From: CAVXEF01 sp963827315
GTDB taxonomy: Bacteria; Planctomycetota; Phycisphaerae; Sedimentisphaerales; Anaerobacaceae
NCBI GenBank assembly: GCA_963827315.1
Contig: CAWHAL010000004.1
Span: 620,001-684,000 of the forward strand
Direction: 5' to 3'
DNA: 64,000 nucleotides
This document shows positions 35,932-43,900 of the stretch, one piece after another (the stretch's first letter is position 1; each line of letters begins with the position of its first letter). A model generated the notes under the pieces. It had not been told where the DNA came from, searched no databases, and worked only from the letters and a program-made list of their open reading frames with translations. A program made the translations under genes and the position numbers.

Positions 35932-37341
35932 TTAAATAAACGGCAGGTATATACGTATGCTGAACAAGCCATTGGGGGTCTCTGCTCGAATTTTTCCGCC
36001 CAATGATTCGACAATCCGCTTAACCAGTGCCAGTCCAAGACCAAAATGAACTCCCGTGCTGCTGCGAGACGCATCGCCCTGCCAGAAACAGTCAAACATC
36101 GTTTTGACCTGCTGTTCGGTAAGCTGATTACCGGTATTCTCGAAAATTATTTCGATACCTGCATCAACTTTCTGAGAGGTTGCACATATCCTGCCGCTGC
36201 GATTTGTGTATTCAGCGGCGTTATCAAGAAGGTTTGAGAATATCATTGACAACCCTGCTATATCCGATATCCATACAAGATTTTTGTCGATGCGATTCTC
36301 AAAAACAATTCCGGCAGTAGCAGCCTTATTAGAAAAAGGCCGCCAGCATCTATCGACCAGTTCGGCCGGCTTTATCCGCTCTTTGTTGAATGTCATCTGG
36401 CCGCTTTCTAATCTTGTCAGCATAAGCAGTTTAGCAACCATTTCCTCCATATCATTGATTACCGAAAGGGATTCAGATAATGCAGAAAGATATTCCGAAG
36501 CATCACGCTCACGCGTAAGTGATACATCAATAATTGACCTTAAGCCCGCCAATGGTGTTCGAAGTTCGTGCGCCACATTCACATTGAACGCCCTTTCACG
36601 TTCAAACGAGGTCTCCAGCCGCTCCAGTAAACTGTTAAGCTGTCTTTGTATCGGCACAATCTCGGCAGGCAGGTTCTCGTCGGCAATACGACTTTTAAGA
36701 TTATCTTCATCGATATTGTTGATTTGCGATGCAACTGCGGAAAGCGGTGCAAGTCCTCGTCTTGCCACTATCTCTGCAACGGCATAGGAAAGTCCGAGGA
36801 CACCCGCTGAAACAATCGACAGAAGATATTTCAGGAATCGCAACTGCGCCAGTAAATTGCCGGCGTCCCGCGCCACCGCCAGGACAAGCGAATGCGGTGT
36901 GTCCGTTGTGCGCGAGTCGTCTTCAATTCGCGGCAGAAAACTCATTGCGATAGCCCGGACAGGACGACCGTTTTTCATCACAAAAGATATGAAAGCATGT
37001 GAGCGATTTACAGGTTTGAACCAGATAAGGTCATTGCCGCCGAGAGAAGGAGACTTCCTAATCACAGTGCCGTCATCTCGCCAGAGTTCGTAATAGGCCG
37101 ATGTTTTGCCGCCGACAAATTCGGGCATCCTTTCAATATTAAACTCGAAATCAAACTTATTATCTTTATTGTCCTGTTCCACCGAAGCAGACATCAGATT
37201 TGCTGCGGATTCGAGCAATGTGTCGAACTGTTTGAACATCGCATGGCTGATTGCATGATAAACAATAAGGTCGAAGCCAATCAGCAATACCGTTATGCCG
37301 CTAATCATACCGCACATCAATCGTGATTTAAGCGACCACAT
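35932..37341 (-). CDS. Sensor histidine kinase of a two-component system
   Basis: The ATG at 37341 is preferred over the TTG at 37344. About 469 residues: membrane helix near the N-terminus (GMISGITVLLIGFDLIVYHA), an extracytoplasmic sensor of about 130 residues, a second helix (LKYLLSIVSAGVLGLSYAVAEI), a HAMP-like segment (PLSAVASQINNIDE), the H-box NVAHELRTPLAGLRS with the phosphoacceptor His, the N-box SNLLDNAAEYT and G-box GLGLALVKRIVESLGG. Its upstream neighbour is the response regulator, 5 bases away. The signal is unknown; this domain layout resembles CusS/QseC-type metal or envelope-stress sensors. Confidence 0.9.
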   Translation of the reverse strand: MWSLKSRLMCGMISGITVLLIGFDLIVYHAISHAMFKQFDTLLESAANLMSASVEQDNKDNKFDFEFNIERMPEFVGGKTSAYYELWRDDGTVIRKSPSLGGNDLIWFKPVNRSHAFISFVMKNGRPVRAIAMSFLPRIEDDSRTTDTPHSLVLAVARDAGNLLAQLRFLKYLLSIVSAGVLGLSYAVAEIVARRGLAPLSAVASQINNIDEDNLKSRIADENLPAEIVPIQRQLNSLLERLETSFERERAFNVNVAHELRTPLAGLRSIIDVSLTRERDASEYLSALSESLSVINDMEEMVAKLLMLTRLESGQMTFNKERIKPAELVDRCWRPFSNKAATAGIVFENRIDKNLVWISDIAGLSMIFSNLLDNAAEYTNRSGRICATSQKVDAGIEIIFENTGNQLTEQQVKTMFDCFWQGDASRSSTGVHFGLGLALVKRIVESLGGKIRAETPNGLFSIRIYLPFI

Positions 37342-37346
37342 CAATA

Positions 37347-38015
37347 TTATGTTCCCAGGATATAACCTTGTCCCCGTATAGTACGAAGTAACGGAGGCTT
37401 CGATTTCTTCTCAATTTTTTTCCGTAAATAGCCAATATAAACATCCACAACGTTACTTGAAGCTTCTGAATTGAATTCGTAAATATGTTCCCATATATCC
37501 GTACGCGAAACAACCTCTCCGGCACGCCTTGCAAGATATTCAAGCAACATATATTCGCGCAATGTGAGAATAATCTCCTCATCTGCCCGCCATACCCTGT
37601 GGGCAGCGGTATCTATATGCAGGTCATCTATTTGTATATCCGGACTCTTATGCTCATATCTGCGGCGCATCAGCGCTCTGAGCCTTGCCATAAGTTCTCC
37701 AAACGCAAAGGGCTTGACCAGATAATCATCTGCGCCGAGGTCGAGCCCCTTTACTCGGTCCTCAACCGTATCTTTGGCCGTAAGAATTATTATATGATTA
37801 TTCTTATTTTTTGCCCTGAGCTGTTTCAGAATGCTCAGACCGTCCAGTTTCGGAAGCATTATATCAAGGATTATCACATCATAATCATTCGACATCGCAT
37901 ACCACAGTCCCTCCTGACCGTCGCCGGTAAAATCGACGGCAAAGTCAGCCTCCCGCAGGCCTTTTACCAGCGATTTTTGCAAAGGCTTATAATCTTCAAC
38001 AAGCAATATTCGCAT
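37347..38015 (-). CDS. OmpR-family response regulator
   Basis: The ATG at 38015 gives the canonical receiver start MRILLVEDYKPLQKSL; the ORF extends upstream to 38084 but those residues are atypical. It is 222 residues: receiver domain with the acidic pair, phospho-Asp in DVIILDIMLP and Lys in VKPFAFGEL, then an OmpR winged helix (ILTLREYMLLEYLARRAGEV). It is 5 bases upstream of the kinase and 78 bases downstream of the PepSY-like gene. A likely binding site is the 11-bp tandem repeat at 38744-38765. Confidence 0.93.
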   Translation of the reverse strand: MRILLVEDYKPLQKSLVKGLREADFAVDFTGDGQEGLWYAMSNDYDVIILDIMLPKLDGLSILKQLRAKNKNNHIIILTAKDTVEDRVKGLDLGADDYLVKPFAFGELMARLRALMRRRYEHKSPDIQIDDLHIDTAAHRVWRADEEIILTLREYMLLEYLARRAGEVVSRTDIWEHIYEFNSEASSNVVDVYIGYLRKKIEKKSKPPLLRTIRGQGYILGT

Positions 38016-38092
38016 AGTGACAATCCGAAAGTAAGACGCCGCCGATTCACTCGATGTATCGGCGGCGCCTGAGTAATTAAACAACAGTAAGC

Positions 38093-38641
38093 TTAATCTT
38101 TTTCGTGTTCGTCTTTGTTGCCTTCATCTTTTTCCTTGTTACACTCCTCTTTACCAGCTTCCTGTTTCAGAATTTTACCGTCTGGAGCAATTTCCATCTC
38201 AATTTTCTTGCCGTCCTTGTTGATGTCCACTTCGTAGTAGGTTTTCGGCGTATCGAGTTTGACGTATTTTAACTGGGCGTACTCGATATTCTTGTCAATT
38301 TCCTTCACTTCCGCATTTTGCGCCTTGATAGTCTGAGTGACCGCTGCCGGCAGAGAATTCATATCCACAGTCGCATCGACCTCTACGACCATACCATCAT
38401 CAGCAAGTTTTACTTCGGCTTCCTTGCCGTTATCCTTCAACGTAGCTTCAGTCACTTTTACCGACGCTTCTTCTATTTTGCATTTTTCAATCACTCCATT
38501 TGGAAAAATCGCCTTTACTGCCGACTGTAATGCTGCCGAGAGCGAACATTCCTTTTCGCCCTTCTCACCGTAAGCTGCAGCGCACAACATTACTGCAACT
38601 GCGACACACAATCCAATCACCATCCAGTTCTTTCTTACCAT
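38093..38641 (-). CDS. PepSY-like secreted protein
   Basis: The 182-residue protein starts with a signal peptide (VIGLCVAVAVMLCAAAYG) behind a strong AAGGAGA site. Two PepSY-like repeats are visible, at about 35-105 (SLSAALQSAVKAIFPNG) and 105-165 (DMNSLPAAVTQTIKAQNAEVKEIDK then TYYEVDINKDGKKIEMEIAP). The tail is strongly acidic and basic mixed (KEKDEGNKDEHEKD). Such proteins are periplasmic and often lie beside two-component systems where they may bind the sensor or a metal. It is the first gene after the promoter region and the 5' structured leader. Confidence 0.85.
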   Translation of the reverse strand: MVRKNWMVIGLCVAVAVMLCAAAYGEKGEKECSLSAALQSAVKAIFPNGVIEKCKIEEASVKVTEATLKDNGKEAEVKLADDGMVVEVDATVDMNSLPAAVTQTIKAQNAEVKEIDKNIEYAQLKYVKLDTPKTYYEVDINKDGKKIEMEIAPDGKILKQEAGKEECNKEKDEGNKDEHEKD

Positions 38642-38670
38642 TTTGATTCTCCTTATAAAAATGTTTTGCT

Positions 38671-38731
38671 ATTACACCGTCTGCCACCGCGACAGTCGGC
38701 GCCGACACATCTGTGTCAGAAACGGTGTAAT
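38671..38731 (-). promoter_or_regulatory. Structured 5' leader (branched inverted repeats) upstream of the PepSY gene
   Basis: The outer arms are ATTACACCGT (38671-38680) and ACGGTGTAAT (38722-38731), 10 bp perfect; three more pairs (CTG/CAG) can extend them across a 2-base bulge. Inside are a perfect 12-base palindrome GTCGGCGCCGAC (38695-38706) and GACAC-ATCT-GTGTC (38704-38717), which overlap by a few bases. The RNA could fold into a branched or switchable form just before the ribosome binding site at about 38645-38652. Confidence 0.6.
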
Positions 38732-38743
38732 GATATAAAAGCG

Positions 38744-38765
38744 ATTATGAGAATATTATGAGAAT
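38744..38765 (-). promoter_or_regulatory. Tandem 11-bp direct repeat, candidate response-regulator box
   Basis: Two perfect copies of ATTCTCATAAT lie head to tail on the minus strand (unit ATTATGAGAAT on the plus strand). Tandem repeats at an 11-bp pitch are the usual binding layout for OmpR/PhoB-type dimers. The PepSY gene and response regulator lie just downstream. A possible -10 (TATATCAT region, about 38728-38735) lies about 10-20 bases downstream, so the repeat could overlap a -35. Confidence 0.55.
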
Positions 38766-38817
38766 TATCCTGTGGGCTGGCAAGCATAATTACTTACTGA
38801 CTCACAACGTAAGCAAA

Positions 38818-38891
38818 CGAGGCCGAAGGGGCTCGAACCCTCAACCTTCGGATCGACAATCCGACGCTCTATCCAATTGAGCTACGGCCCC
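38818..38891 (-). tRNA. tRNA-Asp (anticodon GTC)
   Basis: Read on the minus strand it folds into a full cloverleaf: acceptor GGGGCCG / CGGCCTC, D stem GCTC/GAGC, anticodon stem TCGGA/TCCGA with loop TTGTCGA (anticodon GTC), and T arm GAGGG-TTCGAGC-CCCTT. Discriminator base is G, as expected for tRNA-Asp. The 3' CCA is not encoded. Its 3' half is duplicated at 35818-35872, which marks it as an integration-site candidate. Confidence 0.93.
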
Positions 38892-38898
38892 GAATTTA

Positions 38899-38913
38899 TA
38901 CGCCTGTGGCGTA
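38899..38913. repeat. Dispersed palindrome, copy 3 (TACGCC-TGT-GGCGTA)
   Basis: This copy lies 8 bases from the 5' end of tRNA-Asp and is preceded by TTTA. It pairs over 6-7 bp. It is related to copy 2 at 7965, with the centre in the opposite sense. Confidence 0.7.
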
Positions 38914-38984
38914 TTCCCTGCAACAACCGCTTAAATAACCGCTTCCGGCGCGATTGTCAAGCCTTTCAATTAAAACAAATTGCA

Positions 38985-39971
38985 TCAGTGCCCGCACAGC
39001 CTTTTTATCCCGGCGTTGCTCAGCATTACCACCTGCTTGGCAACGCTTCTGCAGATATGCGGCAGCGAAAACCGTATTGGAACCGGTTTCGCAGGCTCAA
39101 AGTCGGTGCACACCGTAAAATCATCGCCGATGATTTTTATCTTTTCCGCCTCCGTGCAGCCGAAGCCTAACCGACCTGCCGTCTTGATAATAGCAACGCT
39201 GCTCGCCTCGACATTGACTAACTTGCAGCAGGCAATCTCGCACGCGATAGCATCGGTTCCGCCTATGATATAACCGAGCGGCCGTGCCCTGCCCGTAATC
39301 GGGCCGTTGCCATCCATTACCGTAACCGCGTCGATGATTGTTACAGCCGGATTTAAAAACCTGAATACATCCAGCAGCAACCCGCAGAACTCACTCGGGT
39401 CTTTGCCTCTCGCAAAATGCCATAGCGCCTTTTTCTTTCCGCTGACGCATCCGAACATATTCTTTACAGCAAATGTGGCCGTCAATTGCTGGTGCGTCTT
39501 GAATTTCGGCAGATTTATAATCACGTCCGCCTCCAGCGCCACAGAACTTATCCCAACTTTTGGATTTCGCTCGCTCAGGTAACAGCTCTTTGGCTTGTTC
39601 AGCGCCTTTACAGGCACCGATAATTTCTTAAGGGCTTCGTCTAATTTAAGTGCCTTCACACACGCAAAGACATCTCCCCACGCCGGCGAATCCCCAACGA
39701 AAGGCCTTGCCCCGTAATCTTTCAAAAGTTTCGCAGTCTCGATGATTATAGCAGGGTCCGTTTGTGTCGCGCAGCGTCGAGGCTTCGGTGCAATGAAGTT
39801 CGGCTTCAGCAATACACTGTCGCCGCGCTTCACGAATCTTTCCAGCCCCCCGAGAAGCTCAAATTGTCTCCGCAGGCAATCGGATATTCTTTCTTCGCTG
39901 TAATCGCTGCATCGTGTCAGGGTCACAGGCGAATGTTCCGAATCCAGTTTTTCGTTTCTCGCCCCTCGCAT
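38985..39971 (-). CDS. DUF362 domain protein
   Basis: The ATG at 39971 is used; a TTG at 39989 overlapping the upstream stop is also possible. The 328-residue protein has the DUF362 blocks VLLKPNFIAPKPRRCATQTDP, VGDSPAWGD, VIINLPKFKTHQQLTATFAVKNMFG and DAVTVMDGNGP. The family is common in anaerobes, often fused to a ferredoxin domain, which is absent here. The function is not settled; a redox role is often suggested. It overlaps or abuts the lipoprotein gene upstream. Confidence 0.85.
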   Translation of the reverse strand: MRGARNEKLDSEHSPVTLTRCSDYSEERISDCLRRQFELLGGLERFVKRGDSVLLKPNFIAPKPRRCATQTDPAIIIETAKLLKDYGARPFVGDSPAWGDVFACVKALKLDEALKKLSVPVKALNKPKSCYLSERNPKVGISSVALEADVIINLPKFKTHQQLTATFAVKNMFGCVSGKKKALWHFARGKDPSEFCGLLLDVFRFLNPAVTIIDAVTVMDGNGPITGRARPLGYIIGGTDAIACEIACCKLVNVEASSVAIIKTAGRLGFGCTEAEKIKIIGDDFTVCTDFEPAKPVPIRFSLPHICRSVAKQVVMLSNAGIKRLCGH

Positions 39972-39985
39972 CGCCAGCCCGCAGT

Positions 39986-40792
39986 TCAATCAATTATGTC
40001 TGTGCAAACCAGCAGATAGGCTCGGACCGCTGCTTCGCGAGCAGACCCGCTGAAAAATATCCCCCCTAACGTCGTCTGGTCCTTCGGATACTGCTCAGGC
40101 CCAAGCAAAACAAAATCTTCCGGACTCATCTTCAGTTTGAAGCCGACCGCCGTGAAAAACAGGTCGCCGCGCTTTTCTTGCTCACCCATCAGCCGGGTTG
40201 GCCGCAATATCACCGGCGAAAAAACCGGCAGCGCTTCGACCTCACAAACTCCTCTCGATTCCGCCATTTTTTCTGCCTTGATTCGCAGCACCACTGACCC
40301 GGGCCCGATGGTCGCCGCACCCCACGAACCTTTGCCCGAAATATAGGAAACATCTCTCTTTTCCATCACAGCCGCAACAACAAGGTCATCCGGCTCACCT
40401 GATGTCAATAGCAAAGTTACGGTCTTCACCACTTTTGCACCGCCGGCATCCAACTGCCCGACAACCTCGCTCCACACCGGCATCTGTCCAACACCAATTG
40501 AAAATGAGTTTGCCTTGAATGCGTAGGCATCGTTTAGCCGCACCGGCTTTGTATAGAGCATCCGCCAAACAGAATCCAAAACGCCAAGATTCTCTGCCGG
40601 CAGCTCCAGAATATATATCTTAAAGTTTATCGTCTTTAATAGCTGAACCCTGCCCTCGCCTTTGCCTGTAGTAGGAGCCAAATCGCCAATCTTGACACCC
40701 TTCAAAATCGACTTTTCTTTTTTACCTTCGCTGCAACCCGCCAGCAAAACAACCGCCAACCCCAAAATTATGTTCAGGCAAAACCGATTCAT
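39986..40792 (-). CDS. Predicted lipoprotein, unrecognised
   Basis: The ATG at 40792 gives a clean lipoprotein signal (NRFCLNIILGLAVVLLAGC), whereas the ORF continues to 40855 without a plausible signal. The mature protein has about 250 residues of strand-rich sequence, with no recognised family. A later stretch (FKLKMSPEDFVLLGPEQYP) suggests a surface-attached or envelope protein; FLAG-type secretin and P-ring relations cannot be seen. It is followed directly by DUF362 with overlapping stop and start signals. Confidence 0.75.
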   Translation of the reverse strand: MNRFCLNIILGLAVVLLAGCSEGKKEKSILKGVKIGDLAPTTGKGEGRVQLLKTINFKIYILELPAENLGVLDSVWRMLYTKPVRLNDAYAFKANSFSIGVGQMPVWSEVVGQLDAGGAKVVKTVTLLLTSGEPDDLVVAAVMEKRDVSYISGKGSWGAATIGPGSVVLRIKAEKMAESRGVCEVEALPVFSPVILRPTRLMGEQEKRGDLFFTAVGFKLKMSPEDFVLLGPEQYPKDQTTLGGIFFSGSAREAAVRAYLLVCTDIID

Positions 40793-40917
40793 AATAGAAA
40801 CACTAACAACTGCATGCCGCATTGTCAACACACCACGGATACCGCCGCCTCTCAAATAAATTGACTCCGCCCACCCTTTACAATCTCCACATCAGCTTGT
40901 ATGATATTTCTCGCAGT

Positions 40918-40989
40918 GCCGATGTAGCTCAACGGTAGAGCACGGCTTTCGTAAAGCCGGGGTTGTGGGTCCGATTCCCACCATCGGCT
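40918..40989 (+). tRNA. tRNA-Thr (anticodon CGT)
   Basis: The 72 bases fold as a cloverleaf with acceptor GCCGATG/CATCGGC, D stem GCTC/GAGC, anticodon stem CGGCT/AGCCG with loop TTCGTAA (anticodon CGT), and T arm GTGGG-TCCGATT-CCCAC. Discriminator is T. CCA is not encoded. The larE reading frame starts two bases after its end. Confidence 0.93.
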
Positions 40990-40991
40990 GT

Positions 40992-41819
40992 GTGAATCTC
41001 CAGCAAAAATACAATTCGCTCCAACAAATTCTCGAAAAGCTTGGCAAAGTCCTCGTCGCCTACTCCGGCGGCGTTGACAGCACCTTTTTGCTGAAAGTCG
41101 CCGTTGATACGTTGGGCGCTAAAAACGTCCTCGCCTGCATAAGTGCAGGCGTCGTTGAACCAAAACACGTTCTGCAAAGAGCAAAAAAATTTGCCAAAAA
41201 CTTGGGAGTTCGCCTCGAGATTATTGACACTGACGAACTGGCTGATGCGAATTTCGTCGCAAACAAAGCCGACCGCTGCTTCCACTGCAAATCCCATTTA
41301 TGTCAGGTGCTTTTAGATGTGGCTAATCAAAATGGTTTCAAACACGTTGTGTTTGGCACAAATCGCGACGACTTGGATGATTTCCGTCCCGGCAATCGTG
41401 CAATGAAAATCTTCGGCATCCACTCACCATTAGCCGAAGCAGGCCTGACAAAACAGGACATCCGCCAGTTGAGCAGACAGATGGGCCTTGAGACCGCCGA
41501 CGTCCCCTCGTCTCCGTGTCTTGCATCGCGGATTGTTTATGGCTTAGAGATTAGCGAAGAACGCCTTAGTCAAATCGAGCAGGCCGAAGATTTTTTGAGG
41601 CAATTAGGCCTGATTGAATTTCGCGTCCGCCATCACGACACGATTGCCCGAATCGAGGTTCATCCAAAAGATTTCAAAAAAATTTCAGCCGAGCCGAATC
41701 GTTCGAAGATTATCGAAAAACTAAAATCCCTCGGCTTCAAATACATAACCCTCGACCTCGAAGGCTTCCGCTCCGGCTCATTGAACGAGGTATTGTCGGA
41801 AGAAGAAAAACATCATTGA
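40992..41819 (+). CDS. larE: LarE-type ATP-dependent sacrificial sulfur transferase
   Basis: LarE donates sulfur (from a Cys side chain in the classical type) to the pyridinium-based nickel-pincer cofactor of lactate racemase. The 276-residue protein has the PP-loop AYSGGVDSTFLLKVA, the KADRCFHCKSHL block and PSSPCLASRIVYG with the sacrificial Cys. The only in-frame start that avoids the tRNA-Thr is the GTG at 40992; no ribosome binding site is visible, and the longer ORF from 40965 lies within the tRNA. larA, larB and larC are not seen in the window. Confidence 0.9.
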   Translation: MNLQQKYNSLQQILEKLGKVLVAYSGGVDSTFLLKVAVDTLGAKNVLACISAGVVEPKHVLQRAKKFAKNLGVRLEIIDTDELADANFVANKADRCFHCKSHLCQVLLDVANQNGFKHVVFGTNRDDLDDFRPGNRAMKIFGIHSPLAEAGLTKQDIRQLSRQMGLETADVPSSPCLASRIVYGLEISEERLSQIEQAEDFLRQLGLIEFRVRHHDTIARIEVHPKDFKKISAEPNRSKIIEKLKSLGFKYITLDLEGFRSGSLNEVLSEEEKHH

Positions 41820-41907
41820 AAAATATCACCGCCTGCCCGCCAAAAAATCAGCAGGCCCTCCCCAGATTTCATCGTTCTGTACACCTCTTGGTTCGGCGGA
41901 TGCTATA

Positions 41908-42345
41908 CTACAACCACCTGATAGATGCCGTGATTTGGTTAAAGACCGACTCGTATCTTTTGAACCGTTGCGCCACGGTTCCGTAATCGATGACGTATTC
42001 ATATCCGTTTCTGGCGACCGAGACCTTCTTGTGGACAATTCCTGTAGTGGGGGAGGCGTAATTGATTTCATACCCGGTGACTCCACACACCAACATGGTC
42101 CTCTCGCCGATCAGTTGAAGCTGATTGCCAGCTTTCCTGTTCTCTTGTATCCACTCGCTTGCGTACACTTCCGGAGGGCGGTAGTCAGGACCACACGGTC
42201 CCAGAACGATGTTGAATGTCTCGGGACCGAAGGTGTTCACCACGAGCAAGAAGACATCTACATCTGGGTAGTGCACCTGCCTCCAGAATAGAGGGTACCT
42301 GAGCTTGAATCTGTATTCTCGTGAAATAAACGTCCTTCTGAACAT
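41908..42345 (-). CDS. Hypothetical protein, PsbP/DUF1795-like
   Basis: A 145-residue protein with the layout of PsbP/DcrB-like domains: YRFKLRYPLFWRQ near the N-terminus, then several strands and a C-terminal helix with FNQITASIRWL. There is no signal peptide, though most relatives carry one. It may be the cytoplasmic-lacking remnant of a lipoprotein, or use a start not seen. It is 15 bases downstream of the small membrane protein gene on the same strand. Confidence 0.6.
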   Translation of the reverse strand: MFRRTFISREYRFKLRYPLFWRQVHYPDVDVFLLVVNTFGPETFNIVLGPCGPDYRPPEVYASEWIQENRKAGNQLQLIGERTMLVCGVTGYEINYASPTTGIVHKKVSVARNGYEYVIDYGTVAQRFKRYESVFNQITASIRWL

Positions 42346-42360
42346 CGTGCCTCCAGTCTG

Positions 42361-42663
42361 CTATCTATGTCCCATAGAGAAAAGAACTACTGTCGTCACG
42401 ACTGCGACCACGAGAATCACCCAACCAAGGTTGCCATAGAACGCATCAGAAGCAACTGACCGTTCGCCTCTCATTCTTTGGAATATTGGAGTGGCGATAA
42501 TCCTAGCCAGCAGGCCCCCGATGAGTAAACCGACCAGTAACCCGTAAATGTGCACAGGGCCTTGACTTCCCGGTAGGCACAAAGCCGCAAGGCGTCCGAA
42601 GAGGAGGGCCACAACAATTGGAAGAACGATAGAGAAAAGGCAACAGTACAACATTTGGGGCAT
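42361..42663 (-). CDS. Small membrane protein, unrecognised
   Basis: The start is ATG at 42663 or 42654; AAGGAG lies just upstream, and the second ATG gives better spacing. About 100 residues with three hydrophobic segments (CLFSIVLPIVVALLFG, IYGLLVGLLIGGLLARI, WVILVVAVVTTVVLFSMG). The upstream ORF part to 42762 has no ribosome binding site. Function unknown; paired with the DUF1795-like gene. Confidence 0.6.
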   Translation of the reverse strand: MPQMLYCCLFSIVLPIVVALLFGRLAALCLPGSQGPVHIYGLLVGLLIGGLLARIIATPIFQRMRGERSVASDAFYGNLGWVILVVAVVTTVVLFSMGHR

Positions 42664-42897
42664 TCTCCTTACATTTCCTGCCGAACTCTGTATTGTATGG
42701 TCGCATATGCGGCATATAAGGCGCCAGCGAGACAGAAACCAATAACGACAGATGTAGGGCAAAGATTAAAAGGCCGCTACTTCAAGTATTATTGTGTGGA
42801 TTGTCGTAAAAAGCAAGAAAAAAGGCAAAAAACCCAAAAGTAAAATGCAAAATCCTGACGATAAAAGTTTTGAGTTTTGAACTATGGTTTTACATTT

Positions 42898-43866
42898 TTA
42901 GTTTTTCGTTTTCAGTTCTCCTGCCAATGCCGCCGCCCCGATTATCCCCGCATCTTCCCCCAATGTCGCAAAGCATATTTGTGGCGATTCCTCCTTCAGC
43001 GTCCAGATATGCTTCTTAAAGAAATATCGTATTCTTTCCAAAAGTATATCACCTGCCGCAATCATCCCGCCGGCAAAGACAAATCTTTCAGGCTCAGTGC
43101 AGTGCAGCATATTAACACAAAGCACCGCCAATACCTCAGCAGTCTCATCGGTTATCTTTTTTGCAAGTTTATCTCCTCTGGCCAGATGTTCATATACATC
43201 CTTGCAGGTTATTTGCCCGTTTTTTTTCAGGACTGTTTTAAGGCTCGATTCGGCTCCGGCTTCTATCGCCTCCGTCGCCCTTTTTGCAGTAGCCGAAGCC
43301 GATGCGTAAGCCTCTGCGCAGCCTCGCTGGCCGCAGTTGCACTGTCTGCCATTGATGTTCACGATTATATGCCCAAGCTCCGCCGCGTTTCCGCTGCTGC
43401 CGCGCAGCAATTTGCCATCGGATACAATCCCCCCGCCGATACCTGTTCCCAACGTGAAAAAAACCATATCCTTGATGCCTTTGCCCGCCCCCACCACAAA
43501 TTCGCCCCAGCAGGCGGCATTCGCATCATTGTCAAGTACCACCGGCTTGCCGAGTTTTTCCTTTAACATCTTTGTTATAGGCACATTCGTAAACTTCGGC
43601 AAATTCGTACAGCGTATGAGGATACCTTCCGCATATTTCGCAGGCCCGGGCGAACCGACACCTATTGCTTTGATTGCTTCCAGCGAAGTATTTTTTTTAC
43701 CCGCCGTTTCTTTTATCGTGTCAACCATTCTGTCAATAACTGCCTCAGGCCCCATTTGTGCATCTGTTGGTATGGAAGTCTTCCACAGCAGCTTCATACC
43801 TGCCGAAAGGCAGCCGATTTTGATATTCGTACCCCCAAGGTCAATGCCAATCAGTATGTTTCCCAT
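42898..43866 (-). CDS. ROK-family glucokinase
   Basis: The ATG at 43866 (MGNILIGIDLGGTNIKIGCL) is used; a TTG two codons upstream is less likely. The 322-residue protein has the ATP motif LIGIDLGGTN, the central DNDANAACWGE with the catalytic Asp, TLGTGIGGGI, ELGHIIVN and the zinc motif CNCGQRGCAEAYAS. It phosphorylates glucose or a related hexose in the cytoplasm. There is no DNA-binding domain, so it is an enzyme and not a NagC-type repressor. It is 35 bases downstream of galE. Confidence 0.9.
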   Translation of the reverse strand: MGNILIGIDLGGTNIKIGCLSAGMKLLWKTSIPTDAQMGPEAVIDRMVDTIKETAGKKNTSLEAIKAIGVGSPGPAKYAEGILIRCTNLPKFTNVPITKMLKEKLGKPVVLDNDANAACWGEFVVGAGKGIKDMVFFTLGTGIGGGIVSDGKLLRGSSGNAAELGHIIVNINGRQCNCGQRGCAEAYASASATAKRATEAIEAGAESSLKTVLKKNGQITCKDVYEHLARGDKLAKKITDETAEVLAVLCVNMLHCTEPERFVFAGGMIAAGDILLERIRYFFKKHIWTLKEESPQICFATLGEDAGIIGAAALAGELKTKN

Positions 43867-43900
43867 CCACAACTCAGAATTAAAAACTCAAAACTTAAAA

